The notes under the pieces are model-generated. The model had not been told where the DNA came from. It was given only the letters and a program-made list of their open reading frames with translations, and did not search any database. A DNA stretch of 64,000 bases from Streptomyces lucensis JCM 4490 (GTDB lineage: Bacteria; Actinomycetota; Actinomycetes; Streptomycetales; Streptomycetaceae), in assembly GCF_014650035.1 (NCBI RefSeq), contig NZ_BMUE01000008.1, positions 62,001-126,000 of the forward strand. Direction: 5' to 3'. Shown in pieces: positions 6,923 to 14,636 of the stretch; position 1 is the stretch's first letter; each line of letters starts with the position of its first letter. The position numbers and the translations under genes were made by a program.

Positions 6923-9295
6923 ATGTTCGGACGCCTGAGAGAGATCCTGGCCAGGAGCGGCGTCGACCTCGCCGACGAAGAACTCCTCGATGTCCTGTGG
7001 CTGGCCAGCAACCTGCCGGTCGGCATCGCTCCGTTGGCGCGACGTCCGGCCCCGGCCGCCTCCTCACGGCAGGCCGCCGAGCAGATTGAGCCCCGGGCCC
7101 CCGGCGCTGACGATCCCGAGCAACCGGGCCCGTATCCGCCGCCGGACGTTGCCTCCCACCGCCTGTTCCCCCTGCACGCCGCCCCGCGGGGGAAGGAGAG
7201 CGGCAGGCCGGAGCCAGTCCCGCACAGGGCACACGCCGTCCGCACCCCGGGCCCCCATGTCCTGCCCAACCGTCATCTCACGCTCGGCAAGGCGCTACGG
7301 CCGCTACGGCAGCGGCTCCCCGATCGGCGCCGTCAGGAACTGGACGTGGCACGGACGGTGGACGCCATGGCCGAGACAGGTCTACCTGAGACCGTGACGA
7401 GTCCAGCACGTACCCGCTGGCTCTCCCTCGCCCTGCTGATCGACGACGGCGTGTCCATGGTTCTCTGGAAGCGTCTGGCCTCCGAGATCCGCACACTGAT
7501 GGAACGAGCCGGTGCCTTTCACGACGTCCGCGTATTCGGACTGAACACCCGTGATGCGCAAGCCCCGTTGCTGAGCAACCGTCCCTACCGGCAGCAAGGT
7601 CCCTACCTTCCGCCGGCCGCGCTTTGCGACCCCACCGGCGGCACCCTTGTCCTCGTGATCAGTGACGGCGTCGGCGACGCCTGGTGGGACGGCCGGATGA
7701 GCGAGGCGGCGGCCCTGTGGGCCCGACGGCAACCCACCGCGATCCTGCAGGCCCTGCCCGCCCGGCTCTGGGCGAACTCGGGCATCACGACTCGGCCGTG
7801 GCACGTCACCAGTGTCCGCAGAGGCGGTCCCACCACCGCCTGGCACATCACCGACCCAAAACTGCCAGCAGATCTGGTCGGCTTCGACTCCGTCCCCGTC
7901 CCCGTACTCGAACCCACACAGGCCGCCGTCGGCGACTGGGCCCGGTTAGTCGCCTCACCAAGCGCGACCGCAGTACTGCCGCTGTGGGACATCGGGCAGT
8001 CCGTCAACCAACCCTGGTGTGCCGCAACCCGGCAGGGTCCGGACACCGAAGCCGTCCTCAGCTTCCGCGACGCGGCCAGCCCGGAGGCATATCGACTTGC
8101 CTCCCACCTCGCGGCCGTAGCGCCCATCACCCCACCCGTCATGCACATGGTGCAGGAAGCCCTGGGCCCTCCAACGGACACCGGACACCTCGTAGAGGTC
8201 TTTCTCGGCGGACTCATGCACAACACCGCCGCGGACACCTCCAGCCAGTTGCCGCAGCCGGAGTTCTTCGACTTCTCCGACGACGCACGACGCATCCTCC
8301 TCGGCACACTCCCTGCCCGCGAGTTACTGCGCACCACACGCCTCATCGCCGACCGCCTGGCAGGGTGCGTGCGGCACTCACCGAGTTTCACCGCCTGGGT
8401 GGCGCACCCGGGAGGCGCCGCCGCCGTCGACGCACCTGAAACATCATTTGCCCAACTAGAACAGCGGCTCCTGAAACGCCTCGGCGTCGCCACGCACATC
8501 GACGCCCTGCCCGCCGACCAACCTCTCCCAGCCCCGGCGCCCCCGGAACCCCGAGAGCGCGCCCGCGCACAACCACCTATGGCTCAGCACACGGACACCA
8601 GGCCCCCCGCGCCGCCCTCGGCGCCGAACACGAAGGCCAAGATCCTTCTGGTCGACAACCAGCCGGAGAACCTGCTGGCCCTGCAGGCCATTCTGTCCGC
8701 GCTCGACCAAACACTCGTCCGCGCCTCGTCGGGGGAGGAAGCACTCAACGTCCTGAACCGGAACGAAGACGAATTCGCCCTCGTCATGCTCGCCACCCGC
8801 ATGTCGGGAATGGACGGCTACGAGACCGCCGCACACATCAAGCGCCGTTTGCGGACTCGCGACACCCCTATCATCTTCGTCGGCGCGTCCAAAACAAGCC
8901 CCCACGCCACCTTCCGAGATTATGCGGCGGGTGCCGTGGACTATGTTTCGCGGCCGTACGAGCCCTGGGTGCTGCGCTCCAAGGTGGCCGTCTTCGTTGG
9001 CATGCACCAGAAGAACGTCCTATTGCGCGAACAGGAAGCCCTGTTGCGCACCGCGGCCGCGACCGATCTGCTGACGCAGCTGTCCACCCGGTTGTGCGAC
9101 GTCGAGGCGCAGGCACGCGACCTGACCGGACAGCTCCAGGCACAAGCATTGAGCGCGACGGTGAGGACCACAGCAGCCCGCCTGGAACGCGCAATTAGGA
9201 GCCTGCGCCAGGTGCTGCAGGGCGCGTTGGAACTACAGGAAGAACCTGGCGCCCCGGCTTCCCAACATTCGCCGGGACATCATCGAGACCAGTGA
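6923..9295 (+). CDS. vWA-domain protein (SAV_2336-type) with a degenerate receiver domain
   Basis: A 790-residue protein starting at ATG 6923, five bases after the MoxR stop. After an N-terminal helical and proline-rich region, residues about 165-380 form a vWA-like domain of the SAV_2336 type: LALLIDDGVSMVLWKRLA carries the MIDAS position, reading D-D-G-V-S rather than the classic DxSxS. A second conserved helical part follows to about 560. Residues 572-695 form a response-regulator receiver fold (KILLVDNQPENLLALQ) in which each key residue is changed: the acidic pair is Asp578-Asn579, the phosphoacceptor is Ala624, the Thr/Ser is Gly654 and the Lys is Arg677. It therefore cannot be phosphorylated in the usual way. 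A coiled-coil-like tail follows. No membrane segment. Confidence 0.85.
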   Translation: MFGRLREILARSGVDLADEELLDVLWLASNLPVGIAPLARRPAPAASSRQAAEQIEPRAPGADDPEQPGPYPPPDVASHRLFPLHAAPRGKESGRPEPVPHRAHAVRTPGPHVLPNRHLTLGKALRPLRQRLPDRRRQELDVARTVDAMAETGLPETVTSPARTRWLSLALLIDDGVSMVLWKRLASEIRTLMERAGAFHDVRVFGLNTRDAQAPLLSNRPYRQQGPYLPPAALCDPTGGTLVLVISDGVGDAWWDGRMSEAAALWARRQPTAILQALPARLWANSGITTRPWHVTSVRRGGPTTAWHITDPKLPADLVGFDSVPVPVLEPTQAAVGDWARLVASPSATAVLPLWDIGQSVNQPWCAATRQGPDTEAVLSFRDAASPEAYRLASHLAAVAPITPPVMHMVQEALGPPTDTGHLVEVFLGGLMHNTAADTSSQLPQPEFFDFSDDARRILLGTLPARELLRTTRLIADRLAGCVRHSPSFTAWVAHPGGAAAVDAPETSFAQLEQRLLKRLGVATHIDALPADQPLPAPAPPEPRERARAQPPMAQHTDTRPPAPPSAPNTKAKILLVDNQPENLLALQAILSALDQTLVRASSGEEALNVLNRNEDEFALVMLATRMSGMDGYETAAHIKRRLRTRDTPIIFVGASKTSPHATFRDYAAGAVDYVSRPYEPWVLRSKVAVFVGMHQKNVLLREQEALLRTAAATDLLTQLSTRLCDVEAQARDLTGQLQAQALSATVRTTAARLERAIRSLRQVLQGALELQEEPGAPASQHSPGHHRDQ

Positions 9296-9578
9296 AGGGA
9301 GCCGTGCCACGCGTGATTACGCCACTGCCCCCGCTCCACGTTCCCGGTCCACTGGCCCGGCTTGCTGGTCGAGCAGGCCTGGTGCGACTTCGACGTGTGG
9401 GAGCAGCCTCGCTGAACTCGTTCCAGAGGCGGGTGGATCCGCAGAGGACGACGATCGGCGGGTGGGAGGTGGTGCCGGTATGGCTGTGCATGGGATCCCT
9501 ATGTGCCGGGGTGGAAGATCGGGGCGGCCCGCCGTACACCGGCGGACCATCGTGGCCCTCGAAGGCCGTTGAGCTAGC
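9296..9578. other. Junction zone after the VMAP operon
   Basis: No intact gene. On the plus strand about 9345-9415 reads a short protein-like string (HWPGLLVEQAWCDFDVWEQP) ending at a TGA that could be a gene end. On the minus strand lies the start of another gene (separate entry). These look like rejoined ends left by deletions around the insertion sequence debris that follows. Confidence 0.3.
9405..9497 (-). pseudogene. N-terminal stub of a conserved protein (PPIVVLCGSTR motif)
   Basis: From an ATG at 9497 leftwards the frame reads MHSHTGTTSHPPIVVLCGST then RLWNEFSEA, after which it becomes arginine-rich nonsense. The motif of a buried strand followed by GSTR is typical of the opening strand of nucleoside-2-deoxyribosyltransferase-like Rossmannoid proteins widespread in Streptomyces. 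Only about 29 residues survive. The identification is tentative. Confidence 0.35.
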
Positions 9579-9890
9579 ACCAGGCCGGACCTGGTCCTGG
9601 CCGATAAGGCGTACTCCTCCCGCGCTATCCGCGAACATCGGCGCAAGCGCGGCTTCCGGGCAGTGATCCCCATTCCCGCGGACCAGCGCGGACACCGGCT
9701 ACGTCGCGGCAGCCGGGGCGGCAGACCACCGGCCTTCGACCGCGAGACCTACAAGCAGCGCAACACCGTCGAACGGTGCATCAACCGCCTCAAGCAGTGG
9801 CGCGGCATCGCCACCCGCTACGAGAAGACCGCCACCATCTACCTGGCCGGACTGCACATCGCGGGCATCTTCCTCTGGTCCGTCCGGTGA
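9579..9890 (+). pseudogene. IS5-family transposase, C-terminal fragment
   Basis: The frame reads RPDLVLADKAYSSRAIR, AVIPIPADQRGHR, then NTVERCINRLKQWRGIATRY and ends IAGIFLWSVR at 9890. This is the last third of an IS5-group DDE transposase: ADKAYSS carries the second catalytic Asp and TVERCINRLKQWRG the Glu region. The N-terminal part with the first Asp is missing. It faces an oppositely oriented IS5-type remnant that begins about 35 bases later. Confidence 0.75.
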
Positions 9891-9924
9891 TCCAAACGAA
9901 ACTGCCCAGGTGCGTCGCCGGCCT

Positions 9925-10110
9925 GGCCTGCAGTGAGAACGAATGCCAGAGGCCGACAGCGGCCGTCGGCAGCAAGGTGGATCTTCATGGTCAGTCCGCC
10001 GCGGGACCGGCCGATGGCGTGGTCGCCGGGTTCGTCTGCCGGGGCCCCTTTTTGCGGGCCCCGGCCGCGTGCCGGTGGGCACGCACGATCGTGGAGTCCA
10101 GGGTCACCTG
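9925..10110 (-). pseudogene. IS5-family transposase, middle fragment, frameshifted
   Basis: Leftwards, two frames together give VTLDSTIVRAHRHAAGARKK then DHAIGRSRGGLTMKIHLAAD and RPLAFVLTAGQAGDAP. DSTIVRAH carries the first catalytic Asp of IS5-group transposases. A frameshift around 10050 splits the two halves, and both termini are gone. It is distinct from the plus-strand fragment at 9579. Confidence 0.65.
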
Positions 10111-10225
10111 AGATGCCGACGGACAGGGGCAGACCGGTCCGCTCGGTAACCAACTGAATCTTCGAGCCGTACTTGCCCCGATCAACAGGATTCGGGCCTG
10201 TCAGGTCCCCCTTTTCAGGGCGTGA
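10110..10225 (-). pseudogene. Second IS5-like transposase scrap
   Basis: Leftwards the frame reads GDLTGPNPVDRGKYGSKIQ then LVTERTGLPLSVGISG, the central strand-turn-strand segment of a different IS5-group transposase (the DRGKYGSK wording belongs to the IS427-like branch). It is joined directly to the previous scrap, so at least two elements have been fused here. Confidence 0.5.
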
Positions 10226-10254
10226 TGGGGCGCCGTAGCTCGCGGTCCTGAGGA

Positions 10255-10515
10255 TCAGGGCTTGCACGGGCGTCCGTCCGAGGATCCTGGGCGATAACTG
10301 AGCAGGTCTCCTGGCTGGCACTGCAGGACTTCACAGATCCGGGTGAGGGTGGTGAACCGGATCGCCTTGGCGCGTCCGTTCTTGAGCACGGACAGATTAA
10401 CGTTGGTCACGCCGACGCGGTTGGCGAGTTCGGTGAGGGTCATGCCGTGCTCACTGAGCAGCCTGTCGAGGTGCACTTCGATGTCATGACCTTCGTGGTC
10501 GTCCGCGACAGCCAT
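10255..10515 (-). CDS. XRE/Cro-family helix-turn-helix regulator (YozG-like)
   Basis: An 86-residue protein with a single HTH: LLSEHGMTLTELANRVGVTN, VNLSVLKNGRAKAIRFTTL, TRICEVLQCQPGDLL. This is the compact HTH_26-type regulator that commonly sits next to a DUF2975 membrane protein. The start ATG overlaps the stop of that upstream gene by one base (TGATG), so the two are translationally coupled. It probably represses its own two-gene operon; the dyad around 11146-11180 is a candidate binding region. The C-terminal tail is proline/glycine-rich. Confidence 0.85.
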   Translation of the reverse strand: MAVADDHEGHDIEVHLDRLLSEHGMTLTELANRVGVTNVNLSVLKNGRAKAIRFTTLTRICEVLQCQPGDLLSYRPGSSDGRPCKP

Positions 10516-11129
10516 CAGACCAGCCCTTCGAGGTCTTCACGCATGGACACTCCTTGGCGAGTGATCCGTGCAAAGGTCAGAACACCAAGACCGGTCAGAG
10601 CAGCCAGGTACGGAAAGTTCCACATGCTCAGCACGGTCCCGGCCGAGAAGTCCACGTCCTTGGCCAGCACCGCAAGCAGGGCTGCCCTCGCATTCGCCTC
10701 GGCGAACTCGACGACCAGGCTACCGACAAGCAGCCACCAGCCGACCAGGCGAAGCCGAGACGCCGTACGCACGGTGTAAACACCCTCCCGCGCCGCACCC
10801 CGCAAGAACCGGTGCAGCAGGTACAGGCCACTGATCAGGAGCAAGCTCGACGGCAGACTGCTGAGCGCGTCCAGGATACGCAGGTGTGCGCCGGGCGCCT
10901 CTGCGCAGTAGCGCGGAATCGAGTCGACCTGCGCCCCACTCTCGGCGGCGAAGCCGCCGGGCATGGCTGAACTGCTGCTCGACTCGTCGGCGATGCAGAC
11001 ACTGGAGCCTCCCCAACTGCCATGTACGACCGAGACGACAAGTCCTGTTATCGCAAGGACCAACAAAATGCGCAGGGTCACGGACACGACCGTGGTCATG
11101 GGCTCGAGCATCTTCCGGTCTTCGGTCAT
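10515..11129 (-). CDS. DUF2975 four-helix membrane protein
   Basis: A 204-residue membrane protein. Hydrophobic segments are visible at VTLRILLVLAITGLVVSVV, LPSSLLLISGLYLLHRFL, RLVGWWLLVGSLVVEFA and PYLAALTGLGVLTFA, the four-helix layout of DUF2975, with a cysteine-containing loop between helices 1 and 2. The start at 11129 is preferred because GGCGAGGAC lies just upstream; a longer open frame running to 11384 includes sequence from an unrelated remnant. The family is of unknown function and usually paired with a small XRE regulator, as here (one-base overlap). Probably a regulated membrane sensor or permease-like protein. Confidence 0.85.
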   Translation of the reverse strand: MTEDRKMLEPMTTVVSVTLRILLVLAITGLVVSVVHGSWGGSSVCIADESSSSSAMPGGFAAESGAQVDSIPRYCAEAPGAHLRILDALSSLPSSLLLISGLYLLHRFLRGAAREGVYTVRTASRLRLVGWWLLVGSLVVEFAEANARAALLAVLAKDVDFSAGTVLSMWNFPYLAALTGLGVLTFARITRQGVSMREDLEGLV

Positions 11130-11145
11130 GGAGTCCTCGCCTGTC

Positions 11146-11180
11146 ATATCGATTATCGATGCTATCGAGAAACGATATGG
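11146..11180. promoter_or_regulatory. AT-rich dyad upstream of DUF2975/XRE operon
   Basis: Immediately upstream of the DUF2975 start the sequence becomes AT-rich and carries CATATCG and CGATATG as inverted copies about 20 bases apart, with ATCGAT/TATCGA repeats between. In such a GC-rich setting this is a plausible promoter-operator for the coupled XRE regulator. It is inferred from sequence only. Confidence 0.45.
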
Positions 11181-11189
11181 CCTGTGGAT

Positions 11190-11345
11190 GTGCAAAGCAA
11201 CCCCGGCACTGCCCCTGGCGATCAGCGTCTCGCCGTCGAGCACCTGCGCCTGTTGTCCTTCGCGGTAGAGTCGGCCATTGGCTTCGGCCCACCGCGCAGC
11301 GCGGCCGAGGGCGCCCACATACCACCAGGTGGCGATCGGGGGTGA
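11190..11345 (-). pseudogene. Unknown protein fragment upstream of DUF2975
   Basis: In the same frame as, but upstream of, the DUF2975 gene the minus strand reads PIATWWYVGALGRAARWAEA, NGRLYREGQQAQVLDGETL, IARGSAGVALH, which is convincingly protein-like (aromatic helix, then a strand-rich segment). It has no good start and runs into the AT-rich operator region. I do not recognise it; it may be a remnant of a mobile-element gene. Confidence 0.3.
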
Positions 11346-11503
11346 CGTTTGACCGGGAGCCGCGACACCGTGATGCTCTGCCACCCAAACCGAAGTAATC
11401 CGCCAGGTGCCGATTGTCCCGCATGCGTTTCGCAGCAGAAGGGGAGGAATGCCGCAACCGCCCCGGGCCGTGTGCCCCGTAGCAGATGACGTTAGGGGGC
11501 AGG

Positions 11504-12028
11504 ATGGGGCCGGAAGAGGCCGCAGTACAGGTCGTCCACGAGTGTGCGGAGCCGTCGGCGCTGGAGGAAGTCACTCCGATCGCCAAGGCACAGTTGGGTG
11601 ATTTCGAGGTGAACTTCCACGCGTCTTGGTGGAAGTTCGAGATCCACCTCAACGCGGCGGCGGCCGAGGCGGCAGCGGAGGCCACTGAGCTGATCGCGTC
11701 GGTAGTAGCGGCGGTACCCGCACTGCCTCCCGGGTTCGGGACTGTCATCAGCCTGTACGCCAGAGCGAAGGCTGCCTGGATCAAGTCGGTCTCCAACGGG
11801 GCCGGCTGCAAGCTCGTCTCACCGTGGATCGCGCCGGGCATGCGCACAGTCCTCGGCATGACGAGCCAGCAGATCCAGGACATGATCGGCACCCTCGATC
11901 CGGCTCGGGCGGTCCGGGTCCAGCAGACCTACCCGCTCGCGTTCTTCGACCTACACCTGCGACACCGCCGGGGACATCTGCTCGACGGCCCGAGCGCGGC
12001 CTTCCCAGAGGTGAAGTTCATCCCGTGA
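11504..12028 (+). CDS. Chimeric ORF: colicin-like hypothetical N-part fused to an alpha/beta-hydrolase tail
   Basis: A 174-residue ORF with a good ribosome-binding site (TAGGGGGCAGG before ATG 11504). Residues 1 to about 110 (DFEVNFHASWWKFEIHLN, then an alanine-rich helix and GCKLVSPWIAPGM) resemble a family of small Streptomyces proteins of unknown function. From about residue 115 it reads LDPARAVRVQQTYPLAFFDL, HLRHRRGHLLDGPS, FPEVKFIP, the C-terminal end of a secreted alpha/beta hydrolase (platelet-activating-factor acetylhydrolase-like). The two families are unrelated, so the ORF looks like an in-frame junction made by a deletion. Whether it is expressed or useful is unknown. Confidence 0.55.
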   Translation: MGPEEAAVQVVHECAEPSALEEVTPIAKAQLGDFEVNFHASWWKFEIHLNAAAAEAAAEATELIASVVAAVPALPPGFGTVISLYARAKAAWIKSVSNGAGCKLVSPWIAPGMRTVLGMTSQQIQDMIGTLDPARAVRVQQTYPLAFFDLHLRHRRGHLLDGPSAAFPEVKFIP

Positions 12029-12221
12029 GAAGCGTGGGACCCCGCAATGCGCGGTCCGAACAAGACCTCTAGGAATGCCGCCGCCCTCCGGGCACGGCCC
12101 TTCGTAAGACCGGATATCCGCGCAGCCCTTCCAGCGCGCGATCGGCGCTCCTATCGCTCGCCGTCGTCCTCCCCGCCAGTCGAGGGTTGGCGTAGCGGCC
12201 TGCGGCCGGCCTGCTGCGGGC

Positions 12222-12397
12222 GGAAAAACACGGCCGAGGAAGTTGATGTGGTCGAACTGCAGCGGTGACAGGCGAGCCAGCAGGTCCTCGGTGACGGGGA
12301 AGCCATCACCGAGGACCTGCTTGGCCGCCCGGTCCAGGTAGAGGCTGTTCCACAGCACGACGGCGTTGAGCGCGAGGCCGAGAGCGCCGAGCTGGTC
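12222..12397 (-). pseudogene. Tn3-family transposase, C-terminal end
   Basis: Leftwards from 12397 the frame reads DQLGALGLALNAVVLWNSLY, LDRAAKQVLGDGFP, then LLARLSPLQFDHINFLGR. This is the very conserved end of Tn3-family (DDE) transposases. A stop codon sits immediately upstream (12398-12400), so it is cut from the rest of the gene. The N-terminal half of a Tn3-type transposase on the same strand lies at 13985-14575, with other genes between. Confidence 0.8.
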
Positions 12398-12533
12398 TTA
12401 TCCGAACTAGCCCAGCTCGGCGGCAGGTCCCGCCTGTGAGCCGTCGTTCACCACGGAATGTAGTCGTGAAGAAGTTGAGTGGACGGGTTCCGTCGGGCGT
12501 GTCGTGCATGTCGTCCGCACGCGCTTCGCAGTC

Positions 12534-13019
12534 TTACTGGGAGAACGCGTAGGTCCGGACGGGGTCGAGGTGCAGTTCGAAGGGCCCGAAACAGTCGGCC
12601 GCGAGGGTCGCGACCGGAGCGCCGCAAGGGCAGGCCCGGTTGAGACCCTCGTCGCCTGTCGGTCCGCAGCACCCACTGCTGTTCTCCCAGTTGGGCAGTG
12701 GCTGAAGGCTGGCGGCGTCATCAGGGTGCACCAGCACTGTGTGTCGGCTGCCGGCCGAGATGACGAAGCCTTCTTCACGGCAGACCACAGGTCCGCGCGA
12801 CTGAGCTGGCTTCGGGTCCTCCTGATCGTCCTGCACGACGTAGGGAGGTCCCCAGGGCTCGGGATCGATCGCGTAGTGGCCCCGCGGAACGGTGGAAGGC
12901 GCCCGGCGTGTCTCCTTGTCCCGGTCGCGCTCGTCGTCGGAGATCTCAGGGACGGCGGCAAGCTCGGCCAGCTCCGGCGTGATCGCGGTGCCGCACTTTG
13001 AACAGAGGAAGACGGTCAT
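12534..13019 (-). CDS. Cysteine-rich (zinc-ribbon-like) conserved hypothetical protein
   Basis: A 161-residue protein starting at ATG 13019. It opens MTVFLCSKCGTAITPELAEL with a CxxC knuckle, has a conserved proline/tryptophan stretch YAIDPEPWGPPYVVQ, and closes with a second cysteine cluster (SGCCGPTG and NRACPCG, then LAADCFGPFELHLDPV). The cysteine spacing suggests one or two structural zinc sites. I recognise it as a conserved Streptomyces hypothetical without assigned function. It lies 22 bases downstream of the recombinase pseudogene on the same strand, so it may once have been cargo of that element. Intact. Confidence 0.7.
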   Translation of the reverse strand: MTVFLCSKCGTAITPELAELAAVPEISDDERDRDKETRRAPSTVPRGHYAIDPEPWGPPYVVQDDQEDPKPAQSRGPVVCREEGFVISAGSRHTVLVHPDDAASLQPLPNWENSSGCCGPTGDEGLNRACPCGAPVATLAADCFGPFELHLDPVRTYAFSQ

Positions 13020-13041
13020 CCCCTCGTTGTAGTGCTCAGGA

Positions 13042-13965
13042 CTACCCCTTCGCATCCTCGTTTCGCTGCTCGGAGTCGATGCGCGCGACGACGCCACGGA
13101 GGTCGGGCATGCCCAGGTGGACGGTGGTGTGCCGGGCCGCGAGGTCGCGCATGGCGGCGAGCTTCTGCTCGGCGGCGGCGAGGCTGGCCTCGATCGCGGC
13201 GACCTCGCCGAGCCATCCCGATTCCTTGGCCTCCTGGAGCCGGTCGAGCAGGTTCGCGTGGATCTCCTCCAGGCGGGGCATCTGCTCGGGATCGGGCCGC
13301 AGGACAGGGCAGCGGATGCAGGCGTGTTCATGGACGCAGGGGGTGCCGAAGTCGCGTGCGCAGACGCCGAGGGCGACCTTCCGCAGCTCGAAGTGGGCGA
13401 GGAAGTCCTGCCACTCCTGTGCGGTGGGCTCGCGGTACTCCTCCCCGGGTCGCAGCGCCCGGCGGCGGGCGATGAAGGACCGGTGGTGGTTGATGACGTC
13501 CTCGGGATAGATCGCGGCATAGCCGAGGGTCGTGTCGACCGTTCGGTGGCCGCAGATGCGGGCGGCGATGTGCGGGGGCGGACCGGAGCGGAGGGCGTCG
13601 GTCACGTCGTGGGGCGTGTATCGCAGCTGCTCGTTGCCGGGCCCGGTCAGCCCGCTCGCGGCGAGGGCGTCGTTGAGGCAGGTGTAGATGTAGTTGCGCG
13701 GGATGGCCCGGTCCTCCGGGCCGCAGCGGCGCTGGAAGAGGAACGGCATCGGTGCACTCCAGAGCCGTTCCGAACTGTCGTAGGCGGAGACCAGGGGCAT
13801 GGCGCCTGCTGCCCGCGCCGGACGCGATGAATGATCGCAGTGAGCACCTCGCCGAGCTCTGGTGAGACCAGCAGCAGCCGCTCCTGGTCGAGCTTGGACG
13901 GGGTGTCCTGGAGCACGGGCACGATCTCGCTGGTGGTGGGCAGTTGGTAGGCGACGAAGCTGTGG
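13042..13965 (-). pseudogene. Tyrosine site-specific recombinase, frameshifted and missing a catalytic block
   Basis: The C-terminal half is open from about 13800 to 13042: MPFLFQRRCGPEDRAIPRN, YTPHDVTDALRSG, PPHIAARICGHRTVDTTLGY and a CxxC-type tail (CVHEHACIRCPVLRPDP) typical of actinobacterial recombinases with a zinc-binding end. Residues that should follow TPHD (the FRR-type block with the second catalytic Arg) are missing, so TPHD runs directly into VTDALRSG. The upstream half (LPTTSEIVPVLQDTPSKLDQ, ELGEVLTAIIHRV) is in another frame, so there is at least one frameshift near 13810. Both the N-terminus and catalysis are lost. It interrupts the Tn3-type transposase remnants. Confidence 0.7.
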
Positions 13966-13984
13966 TGGGCAGGTCCAGGGCATC

Positions 13985-14575
13985 GTCCATCGACGCGGTC
14001 TCCAGGTGTCGCACCGTGGCCAGCATCGTCGCGGTCTTGCGGCTCTCCTCCAGGTCCCGCATGGTCGGCGCCTTCGAGCCCAGGCTGTACCGGGTCAGCG
14101 CCGCCATCCACGCGGGCGGCACCCCGCCGGTGTCCACCAGGCCGGCGCCGAACGCCCGGACCTCACGGGCCCGGTCCAAGGCCTCGCGCATCGCGCTTCC
14201 GGACACCCGCACCGGCCCGGTCCGCAGCCGCTCCAGCTCCGAGACCCGCCTGCCCGGCGGCACCTTCAGCAGGTCGCGCATCGCCTGCCGCAGCGCCTCC
14301 GGCACCGCCTGGTCCAGCGTCCGGTACAGCTCGGCCATCTCCTGGGCTCGCGTCTCGGCCACCAGCCGGGTCAGCGTCGTGATCCCCGGCAGCAGCACCC
14401 GGTTCTCCACCAGCCACACCACCGCCTGGTCGAACAGCGCCCGCGGCCCCTCCGCCGACGCCCACACCCGCGCCGCCAGGAACGTCCGCACCTCCGGCTC
14501 GGCCTGGCCGAACTCCCGGTAGCCGAAGGTGTCCCGGATCTCCCAGGCATGCTCGTAGCGGCTCTGCTTCCCCAA
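13985..14575 (-). pseudogene. Tn3-family transposase, N-terminal (DUF4158-like) part
   Basis: Leftwards from 14575 the frame reads KQSRYEHAWEIRDTFGYREF, VWASAEGPRALFDQAVVWL, NRVLLPGITTLTRLVAE, VPPGRRVSELERLRTGPV, and reaches ATVRHLETASMDDALDL near 13985. This is the DUF4158-type DNA-binding region and following helical part of Tn3 transposases. The first about 100 residues and the catalytic core are missing. The cut at DDALDL is followed directly by recombinase coding sequence. Together with the C-terminal end at 12222 it represents one or two Tn3-type elements gutted by deletion or insertion. Confidence 0.75.
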
Positions 14576-14577
14576 TT

Positions 14578-14635
14578 ACCTTCTTCGTGGCCCCGCAATG
14601 GGGCTCCCGGCCTCTGGAGCTGGCACGAAGAAGGT
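14578..14635. repeat. Long dyad, second degenerate copy near 28.34 kb
   Basis: ACCTTCTTCGTG at 14578-14589 is mirrored perfectly by CACGAAGAAGGT at 14624-14635, with an inner GCCCC/GGGGC pair between them. A degenerate relative occurs at about 28338-28392 (shared TTCGTGGC, CCGCAA and GGCCT blocks). It could be a transposon end or a structured-RNA/terminator element; the first copy abuts the truncated Tn3 transposase. Confidence 0.5.
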
Positions 14636-14636
14636 G

